A DNA stretch of 64,000 nucleotides from Darksidea phi (lineage: Eukaryota; Ascomycota; Dothideomycetes; Pleosporales; Lentitheciaceae), in NCBI GenBank assembly GCA_030770425.1, contig JASJFT010000045.1:186001-250000 (forward strand). The letters are read 5' to 3'. A model generated the notes under the pieces. It saw nothing but the letters and a program-made list of their open reading frames with translations, ran no database searches and was not told the DNA's origin. A program made the position numbers and the translations under genes. Below, in pieces: positions 1-10,689 of the stretch. The number at the start of each line of letters is the position of its first letter. The first letter of the stretch is position 1.

Positions 1-1556
1 CGGCCGGAGATATTCGTCGCCAAAACGGACGGATATCGCGTCGCCAGCTCGCAGAGAAGCTCTCGCGACACCCCAGCCTGCTGCCGCCACGAGATGCTGT
101 GCAAAGCCGGCATCCACGTCGGCGCCGTGGTGCATTCGCCCGCGCGGGCGCTCGCAGCGACCGTCTGCACAATCGCCTGGGCAGCGACGCGGATGCGCAT
201 CGAGCAGCGCCCGTGTCGTCGTTACATAAGGTGCCGGGCGATGTGGAGGGCAGCGCCCCCCGGCAGGTGATCGGAGAAGACCCCTGTCCGGGACGTTTTG
301 CCAGCGGGCCCAGCATGCGCTTTGCGGGCTGCGCTGCTGCGTTTGGTGGGCCGGCCGACGCGATGATTTGCGCCGCTTCTGCGAGTCAAAGGCGCGACGC
401 TGCGCTGGCCAGCGACGACGCGGGACCGCCGCCCTCTCGCGCTGAAACGCGCTGCGAACTGCCGTCGCTGCGACTCAGTGCGAGTGCCGGCCGCCTGCCC
501 GCCTCAAAACGGGCCTCGAGGCTTGGGGCACGCCAGCAGGCGAGAAGCGAGGTGGTCCTGAAGCACACGGAGCCATGCCACCTCAGGCTAAATTGGCCGC
601 CGCGCGATCCAGCGACGGGCAGCCCAGCACGTGCAGGGATCGCGCCCCAACGCGAGCGGGATGAGACGGCAGGCCGTGCAGGCTGCTTCCCTCGATTCCT
701 GGGCGTGCTGCAGACACACTGGACACAGGCTGGTTGGCCGGCTGTTTTTTCGCAATCCGACGACACGGACGACCTGTTGGCATCGCTAGGGCGAAGCAGG
801 CGCGCCCCCCACTGCCCTCGGTGCGCGGTGCGCGTTGCTCGTTGCTCGCGCCTGCGTGTCCGGGGCCATAGGGAGCGAGGGGAGAGTGCAACGTGGAGAC
901 TCGAGAGAGTGCGACGAGCCTGACAGGTCGGCCAGCGCGAATGAGCGGGCGACTCCACGGGCCACAGGTGAGAGCGAGGCGTCGCTTCCTGGGCCAACGT
1001 GCTGGTGGTACCGCGGGCTTGGGGTTGGACGTGGGACGCCGCGCGGGCTGATAGGCCCTCCCCGGTTGCGGTGTGAGCGATGTGCTGGCCGTGGCTAGGC
1101 CGCTTGCGGACGGGGCAGCAAAGTCACGCCTCCCACGCTCCTCCGGCCAAGCACTCGAAGCCAATGCGCCGACTCGTGTGTCTCGCTGGCCCTGGGGACG
1201 TCCGGGGACTGGCGACGGGAGACGCGAGACTGGAGACTGGAGATTGTGCAGAGGCGTGGTGCGGAGACACTGGCCATCCCCATCATCTCACCATCCCACC
1301 ATCCATGGCCGCAGAACAAGAGGGACAGCGCGACCGACGGCGTCACCTGATCCGCAGCACGGGCCCCCCGCGCGTCCTGCCTTCCGCATCTTCCCATGCG
1401 CCTGCCATGCGAACCGTGACAGCCTCGACTGTGGAAAGCGCTCCTAGCCACACTCGGCACCGTGCCGCACCCTCTGCTAGCGTCCCGCCTCAGGCGCCAA
1501 TCCCCCCCCAGCGCCCGAGCCACCGTGATTCGACCCAGATAGCCGCGCAGTCTCTG

Positions 1557-1592
1557 CCACCTGCCACCTCCCACCTCCCACCTACCACCTAC
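1557..1592. repeat. Short CCACCT-type tandem repeat
   Basis: About five copies of a 7-bp unit of the form (G/C/A)CCACCT run head to tail and decay into ACCGGT at the right end. It is a small microsatellite in the GC-rich gene-free stretch. Confidence 0.7.
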
Positions 1593-4500
1593 CGGTACTT
1601 CCCTACCCCCATCCATCTCACCACCTACCATGTCCGTTCGGCTGCGACGCGCATCGCCGGCGCAGGTGAGACGTGGCCATGGCCAAACGCCCCCCGCCGC
1701 GCGCAGTACGGTATTTTCTTACACCTGTGCAACCATTGCCGGCGTCAGAGAGCTGCGAGGGGTAAGCATCAAGGGGATCCCTCCTCTTCTTCCCTCATCA
1801 TCGGGCGTGCAGGACAGGCTTCCCATCGCCACGTCGTGGCACGGGCTTGCGCGGCGTGGCTCCTGGTGTGAGGCTGTATCACCCAGGACGTCTCAAGCGA
1901 TCCACACAGTCGCACCGTGTGCCATCCCACAATCGTCGGGCGCAGCAGTCCCACCGCGCTCGCGTGGTCCAGAGTGCCCAGCAGATCAGATGCAGAGGCG
2001 AAAATAAACGTGCAGCGCATCCGGCGCGATGTGGGCGCGGATCGTGGGTGCCGCACCCGTCTACATGATACTGGCTGACCACCCTCGTGGCCGAAGAGGA
2101 AAGTCGAGATGAGAACCGGCCACGGGGCGATATGGCCTCGGACGCATCCAGACCAACACGAGCCGGAGCAGGACAGCGGACCGGCCTATTCTCAGAATAC
2201 GGGGAGCGAGCGTGTCATGATCACCACTCCACTCCGCTCTGAGCTCAGATTCCTCATTCCTCCCAGGTCTGGTTCTCGTGAGGCGACCACAGTGTGGGGA
2301 CTGTGTCTCTGGCCGTCCAACGAAAGAGGGCATGCAATCTAGACTCGGGATCCGTAGGACGGATGGCGTTCTCGCCGTGTCCCGAGACGAGACGGGTGCG
2401 CTCTTGTCGAGTCCTCGGTGTGCCCGCCGGCGACAACTGGCTCTCGTTTCTTGCGAGGCTGGCCGTGGGAGATGAAGTCTGAGGCTCGAGCAAGCGCAAC
2501 GTCGAAGCAGGCCCGTGAAGCCGCGCTCAAGCCTGCGAGCTGTCGACCAGCGTTCCTGCAGCTGTGAGGCCATCCCGCAATGCCGCTGACGCTTGGAACG
2601 GCCTTGGGTGCTGATTGGACATGTTTGACCTGCAAGAACCCGCTGTGCATATGCGTGTGATGGAGCCGGATCCTTGCGGGGCCAGCCACCCCCTCCATCT
2701 CGCCTGGTTTCAAACATGTCCTAGCGACCAGACCATATTGCACGCAGTTACACACGACACTCCCTGCGCCTTCGTCCGCCAGACACGAAGGCGCAACATG
2801 ACCGTTCGTCTTCCCAGCACTGCTCCGCCACCTGGACTGCGCCCTCAGAAATCAATCAATATGGGCAGGGGGCATCGGATCGAGCAGATGGCCGCCGGCC
2901 CCGCCAATCAGCGTGGGCCACGTCGGCAGCCGTTATCGGTCGCGACGGGCAAGCCACCGCTGGCAATTGCGACACGGACCACTCCTTGCAGTCCGAAACG
3001 GGACGAAAGGCGCATCATCGTCCCGTGATTGGCCCTGAGGCGGTAGGCTGATGCTCGTCGGATTTGAGTTGCACCACCGCTTGTCAATCTCACCGTCCTG
3101 CGCGGCCTGTGCTATCAACCTGCTCGCTACTCCATTCTCTAGCGCCCTCCAAGTCCGACTTCCTCTACGAGGTCTTGTCAACAGACAGTCCTGGCAACGA
3201 AGTGAGGGGCTGCTCCACACTGCTCCGGCATTCCAGGGTCGAAACGACTTTTGCCGTCAACTTCTAAACTCCTCCCGCAAATGGACTTCATCCCTTTCAC
3301 CGCTGTTCTATTCTTGCGACTTCCGACTCCGACCTGTTGGGAGGGTTGAGCTTGAGTAATATAGCAATCCTAGCAAGCATGGGTTGCGGCACACGGCTAC
3401 GCTACCCCGCCGCAAAAATTCCCACCCCTCATGACTGCGAGAGGTACTTCGGGACCATGCCACCATTGAGCTTCAATTGACAGCGACCCTTTGCATTTGT
3501 CCAAGCAGCTGCGCCCATCGGCATTCGCAATCATGCAGCATTGTGCCTCTGGCCGCTCAGCAACTTGCCACCTCGCAGCGGCAGAGCCGCTCTTCGCCTC
3601 TGCGGCGCGCAGTATACGCACGACATACCTACGTGCATCACATGCGCCGCCTGGCGCCGTTGCTTCAGGGTACACTGCAGTCTACCAGATGGCTCGAAGC
3701 GAAATTGCGTCGGCGGCCTTTCAACAATGCTTTTTGGGAAGCCATGCGGGCGGGCTGTAGCTGTGCCCGCCTAGTCAATATTCTAGGCAGGTCCGTCGCT
3801 CGAACATGCGTTCTAAGAAAGGCCTGAGCGAGATATCGGACATCGGTTGGGGTGTTCCATGTTCGCATTCTGCCTGTCAGCTCCCTTTTGCCTGTACAGG
3901 GAACACGGATCGCTGCAGCACACTGACCCGGTCTGCACTTACGGCAGAGGCCCGTTTCATCGCCTACAGCCACATCCCTTCCGCCTATACTGGTTGTTGT
4001 CAGGGTGGTAGGAGCACTGTATCGAACCTCCTCGGACGTGTGGGAGCTACATAACCCAAGCGCTATTGCACTATGGAGCTAATCAACTACTTCTTCCAGG
4101 TTTTTCCTTCCAAATTCCCTCTCGCTTGCTTCCAATACCTCCTCAACAAGCCCGCGAAAGTGGGCGGTTGGATAAATCCCGCTTACAGAGCCCTCCATTG
4201 ACATAGTCGGGGCCAAGACTCTCACTATCGAAAGTCGCGTTATGACATCCCAGTTCCCACGGCGTTGACTGCACCTGACGCCTTAGCATTTCTTCCGCAC
4301 CCTCTTGATCCGCAAGGATCCGAGGTGGATATCCCCCCCTCGGTCAACAGTTTTCTCTTACCGACTCGATGGGACTTTTACCCGATCTTGAAAAGTCTCG
4401 ACACCTTCGGTCTGACCAGCCTTTTAGCACCGTCCCAACCATAGTTGGGCTTCCCCACCTGGTGTTTCTCCACTCCGTCAGCAATCTGCCGGAGTTTGGT

Positions 4501-5337
4501 TCAGCGAATCCGAAAGATCGACTCAACGCGAACGGCTCGCTGAAGGACGTCATTTCCACCTGTCAATTGCGCTCGCAAAGCTGTCAACCTGACAGTGCAG
4601 CCATGGATGAAACGGAAGACTAGCTCCCTGAAGCGTGAATCCCTGTTACCTAACTAGTTCATCATCTGCGAACCACATGGCGTCAAGAAGATCCTCGGCC
4701 CTACATCACGCCATTCATATTATCAGTCGCAGCGCATTCCCTAGCCCTAATTGCTCCGATCTTCATTTCTAGCGCGGACTAGACTCCGCCTCTCTCCAAC
4801 CTTTTCGCGCATGCCAACGGCTATGCATGTGAGAGAGCTTGGCCCGGAGGTTTTCAAGTGAAGATCTGTCTTGGAAAGTGCTTTCCAATTGGGAAGCCCG
4901 TAATCGAGGATGATAGCAGCCGTTAGCGGGATGTTCCTCGTGCATGCATTGGTGCGAAATGTCTCATGTAGGCTTTTCTGTAGTCATCGTTGCGGATACT
5001 GCACCACCCAAACCCTCACCAAACCGGCTGTGTGCCCAGTAAAGTTTAGACTGACGTAGGGCTCAGTACCCCTTATGACTCGCCTTCTACGACGAAACAT
5101 TTCGTCTATCAGACAATGTAGGAGTAAAGGCCATCATACACGGCTGATGTCTCTGAAACATTGGACGGCGGATGGTCCTGCAGGTGCTGTGACCAGTGCT
5201 GCATGGCGTGTACAGCCGCTGCATGCAGGCAGGCAGTCGGGCGAGCCGAGGAGAGCGGCGCCGCACATGTAGCAGCAGGCAGCCGAAATGGCGCCCGCGA
5301 TCAAAATTCCCGACGCAGCTGGAAGCAGGTGCGCGTT

Positions 5338-5378
5338 TGGTGCCGTCCGGTGCCGTTTGGTGCCGTTCGGTGCCGTTT
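5338..5378. repeat. 10-bp tandem repeat, four copies
   Basis: Four units of TGGTGCCGTT/CGGTGCCGTC type follow each other with one or two changes per unit. Nothing links it to a gene. Confidence 0.8.
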
Positions 5379-5914
5379 TTGTGTGCACTGAGCCGTAGTG
5401 TGTGCGTCACGTGTCTGCATCGGTTATGGAGCCAATCAGCCCCACCTGAGCCACGAGGCGACAACGTGAACGATTTCCCGCTTTTGTGTACCATTCACTC
5501 GACATGGTAAGAACTCGCCTCTCTCGACGCGCATGCATTCTCGCGAGCTTCTTCTTGTACGAAGCTATTTCTCAACCGACTCTCACACTCGCATACCGCC
5601 CGCGCTGCGTCGATGTGGCTTTTTCAATTTTAGGTAAGCCGCGACATGTACATAGCCTTGGACATCATCAATGTAGTCTTCCGTCGTACCTGCAGTGAGT
5701 GATGATGATAGTACACACGTCGTTGTGCAACGCTGTCGAAATGTTTAGATGGTTGCTCCTCGTTCCGCGCGTTTCCCTCCTTCCTAGTTCGGCGCGGATA
5801 CGCGGTTTGGGCCCCCGTTTCACTGTGCATCGTGATAGGCACATCGCTGTAACTTGGTCCGAACATCACCACCTCACATCGTCGGAGCTCTAGGACACAA
5901 CGACCACCAATACC

Positions 5915-7944
5915 ATGTTTTCTCCTCTCATTCTCCTCCACAGTCTCCTCATATTTGTTTCCCTCCTCCTCTCCATCTACACCCTCACTCTCCTCCGCCG
6001 CCTCTACACAAACTACACCGCCGCCCTCCGCACAGGCCTCCCCATCCTCTTCATCCCATTCTACCCCTTAGGTCTCCCCTGGCATCTCGTCTACCACTCT
6101 TTTGGCCCGCTCCTTGGTCGCTTCCGCTGCTGCAGGCTTCTCGCCTTCACGTGGGGCTGGGAGGACGACGATAGATGGCATCGGGAGCTGGGGGATAGCT
6201 TTGTGCTTGTGGGAGTGGACAAGTGTATTCTTCATACGAGTGATTGCGTGGCGGTTGAGTGGGTGCTTGCAAAGAGGAAGGAGTTTCCTAAACCGGGGGT
6301 TTATGGTGAGTTGGGCGATGGGTGGTAGGTGGATAGGATTTTGCTGATCTTGGTGTAGAGGGGTTGGATTTGTTTGGGAGGAATGTTGATACAGTGGGTT
6401 TGCACATCTTTTTTAGTTATTCATGTATTTTTGTTTCTGGTTGTATCTCTTTCCGTCACGGTTCTCTCTATCTCAGAAAACTATCATCAACATGCCCTCC
6501 AAACTCCACTGACCACACCCAGGTCAACGGTGCAGAGTGGGCTCGCCACCGCAAAATAACAGCCCCCTGCTTCAACGAGCGTGTCTCCTCTTTCGTCTGG
6601 TCCGAAGCCGTCCGCCAATCCCGCTCCATGCTCACCACCTGGCTCTCCTCCCCCACCGGTAAAATCACCAACATGGTCGACGACACCCGCATTGTCGCCT
6701 TGCACGTCCTCTACGCCGCTGGCTTCGGCATCTCTGACGACTTCCACAGCGGGAAACGTGTTGCTGCCCCAGGTCACCAATTGAGCCATCGTGACGCACT
6801 GCTTACTATTCTAGAGAACCTTATCACGGCTATTCTTTTGGTAAAGGAGATTGGCTTGGCGGAGAGGTGGAAGGCGTGGCTAGGGAAGAGGATGAGGGCT
6901 GTGTTGCTCGCGGTTAAGGAGTTTAGGATGTATACCGATGAGGCTATTGCCGCGGAGAGAGAGGTTTTAGCCAAGGGGCAGGGTGAGGCGAAGCACAACC
7001 TCATGAGCACACTCATTCGCACCTCTGACCAGGCGAAGGCGGAGGGGGCCCGTTCGGCTGTGCGTTTGACGGACGATGAGATCAAGGGCAATATTTTCAT
7101 CTTTAACCTCGCAGGCCACGATACGACGGCGAATACGCTTGCATACGCGTTCGCACTCTTAGCGTGTCATGAAGAAATCCAAGACTGGGTCACCGAGGAG
7201 CTTGACGAGGTCTTTATCGATGGCGGAGAGGGGAAGTATGAAGATGTTTTTCCGAGGCTGAAGAGAGTCATGGCTGTTATGGTAGGTTTCGCCTCCAGCT
7301 TTTCTTTCAACACCACAATCATACCGTCTTCCCCATTCCTTCCTCCCAACACCTCCAACAGACCCTAACACCAACCCTAGTACGAAACCCTCCGCCTCTA
7401 CGGCCCAGTATCAAACATCCCCCGCAGCGTCATAGCCCCCAACACCCCTCTCCTCATGACAAACCCCAACCCAAACTCCAAGCTCACCACCCCAACCATC
7501 ACAATTCCCATGCCGCCCAACACAGAAATAGCACTCAAAACACACGCCATGCACACCACACCAGCGCACTTCCCCGACCCCAAAACATGGAACCCAAAAC
7601 GCTGGATAACCGCCCTTGCATCTTCCGAGCCCGGCAAAAACGGGCCAAAGGAGGAATTGGTCCACTCCAAAGCGTTTTACCCCTGGTCTGCCGGCCCGCG
7701 TATTTGCCCCGGCATGAAAATGGCACAGGTCGAGTTTGTCGCCGTGTTGAGCACGGTATTGAGGGTGGCGAGCATTGCACCGGGTGTTAAGGGCGGGGAG
7801 GAGATTGGCGCCGAGGTGGCGAGGGAGACGCTTATGGCATTGATTAGGGACTCTAATGCTGATGGGCCGACGCTGAAGATGACGAGGGCGGAGGAGGTTT
7901 GTATTAAGGTGGCAGCGCGGCGGAGGGAGGCTCCCTTGGGATGA
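5915..7944 (+). CDS. Cytochrome P450 monooxygenase, four exons
   Basis: Haem-thiolate monooxygenase, expected on the endoplasmic reticulum; the substrate cannot be told from sequence. Exons read as 5915-6305, 6359-6393, 6523-7281 and 7381-7944, giving about 582 residues, slightly long for the family. The N terminus is a hydrophobic anchor (about residues 3-28) followed by a basic and proline-rich segment. The I-helix oxygen-binding motif AGHDTT is in exon 3. The ExxR motif (YETLRLY) opens exon 4. The haem loop reads WSAGPRICPG with the Cys ligand; the usual leading Phe is Trp. Exon 2 is a 35-nt microexon, supported because VY-EGLDLFGRNVDT-VNGAEWARHRK then reads like a P450 B/C-helix region. 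The last intron interrupts the sequence just before ExxR. No other biosynthetic gene is adjacent, so a cluster role is not supported. The gene appears intact. Confidence 0.9.
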
Positions 7945-9462
7945 GCTACTTTGCTCCATAGTGAGGGGCGGACGCACACATTATGAATGGGTTCGATGCT
8001 TTGACGTGAGGCGTAATGTGTAGACCTTGTAATGCTTCGCATCTGACCTCCGTTCTGTGTGGGTTATAACATGTCGCCACTTTAGAGACGGGGTGCTGCA
8101 TGGCAGCCATCAGGTCCATAGCGATGTCATCCGTTGGTGTGAGCGGATTCGTGCTGATAGCCTCACCATGCCAACTGTAGCAAAAATATTCGACACAATT
8201 CCTTCTTTCACAATCGAATAGAACCGTCACGTCACGCCTCGATTGGTAAAATCGTGACTATGAGCCGCCCGTCAATATCATGAACGCAGACTCACTCATG
8301 GATTCTAACCGGCACAGCATCCAACTTCTATATAATCAGACAATTATCTAATTGACCCTGTGAGCGTAGAGGGTAGGCGCTATTAGCGTAGAAATAGCAC
8401 TCGAAGCAATTGATGAGGAAGGAACTCGGTGTAGTTGACGGGCCTGAGTTTCTAGTTATTAGTAACGGGAGAGAGTAAGGAAAGGACCGAAGAGGGAGTG
8501 GAGACTGGAAGTTGCTTTCCCGATGAGCTGGTAAATCTGCATGCGGGTTGGTCCACCGGAAAACTCGCTGTTGCTTCTCTTGCAAGGTATATCGCTTTGG
8601 CTTGTATTCAGCAGCGTTGATGCGGAATTTAGTTTGTGCCCCTAAGAACGCTCTGCAGAGTATTCCAGTCCACGGTGTAGGATTCCTGCACAACATGAAG
8701 TACAAAACTCTACAGTCAGGACATTGGAGCTTGTTCTATTCTGGGTCAAGGCTTTGTCTAAAGGCTCCGCGTAGCATCTAAGGAAGCTGTATTACCCAAT
8801 ACTCAAGGTAAGTTGGAGCGGAGAAGACGTAGTATTGGCATTAAAACGCGTAGAGTCTGCGAAGAGAGAGAGTGAGATATGGGAGCTGTTGTGGGAGATC
8901 CCCCGTTGCCGCCGCACTCTCGACCAAGATTGCCAGTGCAATTGTAGTTGCGGCTGTCCCCGTTGTTTTTTTAGATCGGAATCGCATTTCCACGCCAGCA
9001 TTCTGGTTACGACTCTGTGCCCGCAAAGATACACCCCATTCTAGTGCGGGCTGTGATGCATTTCTCGTTCGTAGTGGTAGCGGTGTCAGTATAGGCCTGT
9101 TGAGCAAACTGACGGTCCAGAATTTGTTCTCCTGGAAACAGCCTATGTATCCGTACTGAGCCGTACGGTTGGAGAAAAAAGGCCCGACTTGCTCAACGAA
9201 CGCATTGCATGAGATGTGGATCTCCTACTTAACCATGGTAGGATCGCGTGTATTTAGGACTCGGACTGTCGAGCCACTGCAGCCTGGAAGGTTGGCTTGA
9301 GACTTGGGAACGGAGCAATCTAAATTTACTGTTTCGCTTTTGCCCGCAGCGATGGAAGTGCTTTCCGCTAGATCAATGACATTGGACTTGCCAATGATGC
9401 CTAAAACGCCATAGGGAGGCTTGGGAACTGTGATTGAAAGTGGCACACCATTTGGTCCACAG
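7945..9462. other. Intergenic, no supported gene
   Basis: Only short frames of both orientations are present. A minus-strand frame ending near 8841 has a hydrophobic run after a basic start but no plausible body. I see nothing else to annotate. Confidence 0.5.
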
Positions 9463-9729
9463 TGTTAGCTAGGGAACCCTATCATATATAGGACCCCATT
9501 CACTCTGCTTGAGCACGGGCCCTATGCCCTCGGGTATATATAGGCCCTGAGTTCAGTATATCGATCAATCAATCAAGTACTCACTCTACTCTATACTAAG
9601 AGGTTATGAGCCCCTAAACGCTGAAACTGTATACACGAAGCTACTTCAGTCGTAACGACTTTCTACATGTAAGTGCGCTGTTCACGATGTCCAACATCTC
9701 CAACGTCGACACCCTCTTTGGGAAACAAT
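9463..9729 (+). repeat. Left arm of LTR/gag inverted repeat
   Basis: LTR-like segment, leader and the first 14 gag codons from the ATG at 9687, reading rightward. It is the inverted partner of 9847-10113 at about 94 percent identity. The final 49 bp, from the end of the leader into gag, are identical in both arms. Confidence 0.9.
9602..9614 (+). other. Putative primer-binding site (initiator-Met tRNA anticodon arm type)
   Basis: The sequence GGTTATGAGCCCC is the complement of the initiator methionine tRNA anticodon stem-loop (GGGCTCATAACC with anticodon CAT). Copia-type elements are known to prime from a cleaved half of this tRNA. The inverted copy is at 9962-9974. The site lies just inside the presumed LTR end. 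The match is by memory of the tRNA anticodon arm, not by search. Confidence 0.55.
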
Positions 9730-9734
9730 GCCGC

Positions 9735-9889
9735 TGAAGAACGGGCTCTGAGCCATCAATGAAGCGCCAGATTCCGTGTAGACGTACGACCTTTTCGAGT
9801 TGCTTCTTCCACGCCTCGTAATTCTCGGGGCCGGAGAGTTTGACGAATTGTTTCCCAAAGAGGGTGTCGACGTTGGAGATGTTGGACAT
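9735..9889 (-). pseudogene. Truncated Copia gag N-terminus
   Basis: Starting from the ATG at 9889 the frame gives about 52 residues of a Copia-type Gag leader. It contains LSGPENYEAWKKQ and HGIWRFIDGSEP, typical of the DUF4219/UBN2-like start of Ty1-copia polyproteins. After about codon 53 the frame runs into the antisense of the other arm, so the protein is cut off. No zinc knuckle, protease or integrase follows. Confidence 0.7.
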
Positions 9890-10113
9890 CGTGAACAGCG
9901 CACTTGCGTGCAGAAAGTCGTTGCGACTAAAGTAGCTTCGTGTACACAGTTTTAGCGTTTAGGGGCTCATAACCTCTTAATATAGAGTAGAGTGAGTACT
10001 TAATTAATTGATCTATGTACTGAACTCAGGGCCTATAAATACCCGAGGGCATAGGGCCCGTGCTCAAGCAAAGTGAATGGGGTCCTATATATGACAGGGT
10101 TCCCTAGCTAACA
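9847..10113 (-). repeat. Right arm of LTR/gag inverted repeat
   Basis: Inverted copy of 9463-9729. Several differences from the left arm look like C-to-T or G-to-A changes on one arm or the other, so neither arm is simply the parent. It carries the longer gag piece, which continues leftward into the spacer. Confidence 0.9.
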
Positions 10114-10689
10114 GTGTACAGCTTCGTATTGCAGCTTCCGCTACGAGGGCTCATAACCTGAAAGATATCGACAAAAGTAATCACTAGTGCCGATTCTTTG
10201 GTATTGAATATATACTAACACACCGCCGTTTATGCTCCGCATGAGCAAATTCCTAGTCTGTGATTGGGGAACTGTACCCAAGGTAAGGGGTTGGTCTGCG
10301 GATAGGGAACCCAGCCTGAACCATCAGGGGTTTGAAACTCGATGACAGCTTTCAGTTGCGCCCGGAATAGTTAAATACATCTAGAGTAACGATTCTACAT
10401 CGGAGAACGCTCGGATGTAGAACATGCTGTTGCTTCGGGTAGCGGGGGCGTATACAACGCTCGAAGCCGGGTGTCGGGTGTGGGGCGGGCTGTATCGTTT
10501 TCTGTATCTGAACGAATGCCAAGTCGCCTATCTACAGATTGCCGTGCCTTGTGGTGCTGGTCTGCACCCAAGGCCCCTTCCTACAGACGGCGAGAAGCTG
10601 ACATTCTTCAGGGTCAGAAGCATGTCGCCCATATTCCAGAACAGAGTCGATTGCCGTGCTAGGCCGTCCAGCTATTACACTGAAGGTGA
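10114..10689. other. Intergenic, no supported gene
   Basis: Only short frames are visible between the LTR palindrome and the decayed quinoprotein-like gene. Nothing is recognised. Confidence 0.5.

Larger units (their letters stand above)
1..5914. other. GC-rich stretch with no supportable gene
   Basis: Long overlapping reading frames occur on both strands, especially in 99-2100, but this follows from high GC and scarce stop codons. None has a recognisable domain, a signal peptide with a sensible body, or exon continuity. Short simple repeats lie at 1557-1592 and 5338-5378. I cannot name a gene, RNA or mobile element here. A long untranslated or lineage-specific transcript is not excluded. 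Confidence 0.5.
9463..10113. mobile_element. Palindromic Copia-type LTR/gag remnant
   Basis: Two arms of exactly 267 bp (9463-9729 and 9847-10113) are inverted copies separated by a 117-bp spacer. Each arm starts at its outer end with TGTTAGCTAGGGAACCC, runs through an LTR-like segment of roughly 135 bp, then a primer-binding-like site, a leader and the first codons of gag. The spacer continues gag of the right-hand copy only, so the left arm stops after about 14 codons. By eye 15 of 267 positions differ, 13 of them transitions, which fits RIP. No matching 5-bp target duplication flanks the outer ends (CACAG versus GTGTA). No pol sequence is present. A fold-back reverse-transcription product or a rearranged double insertion could explain it. 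Confidence 0.85.

Noticed and set aside
99..2717. Long overlapping reading frames on both strands near the left end
   Set aside because: They overlap each other in several frames, have low-complexity arginine/alanine/proline-rich products and no domain. High GC explains them.
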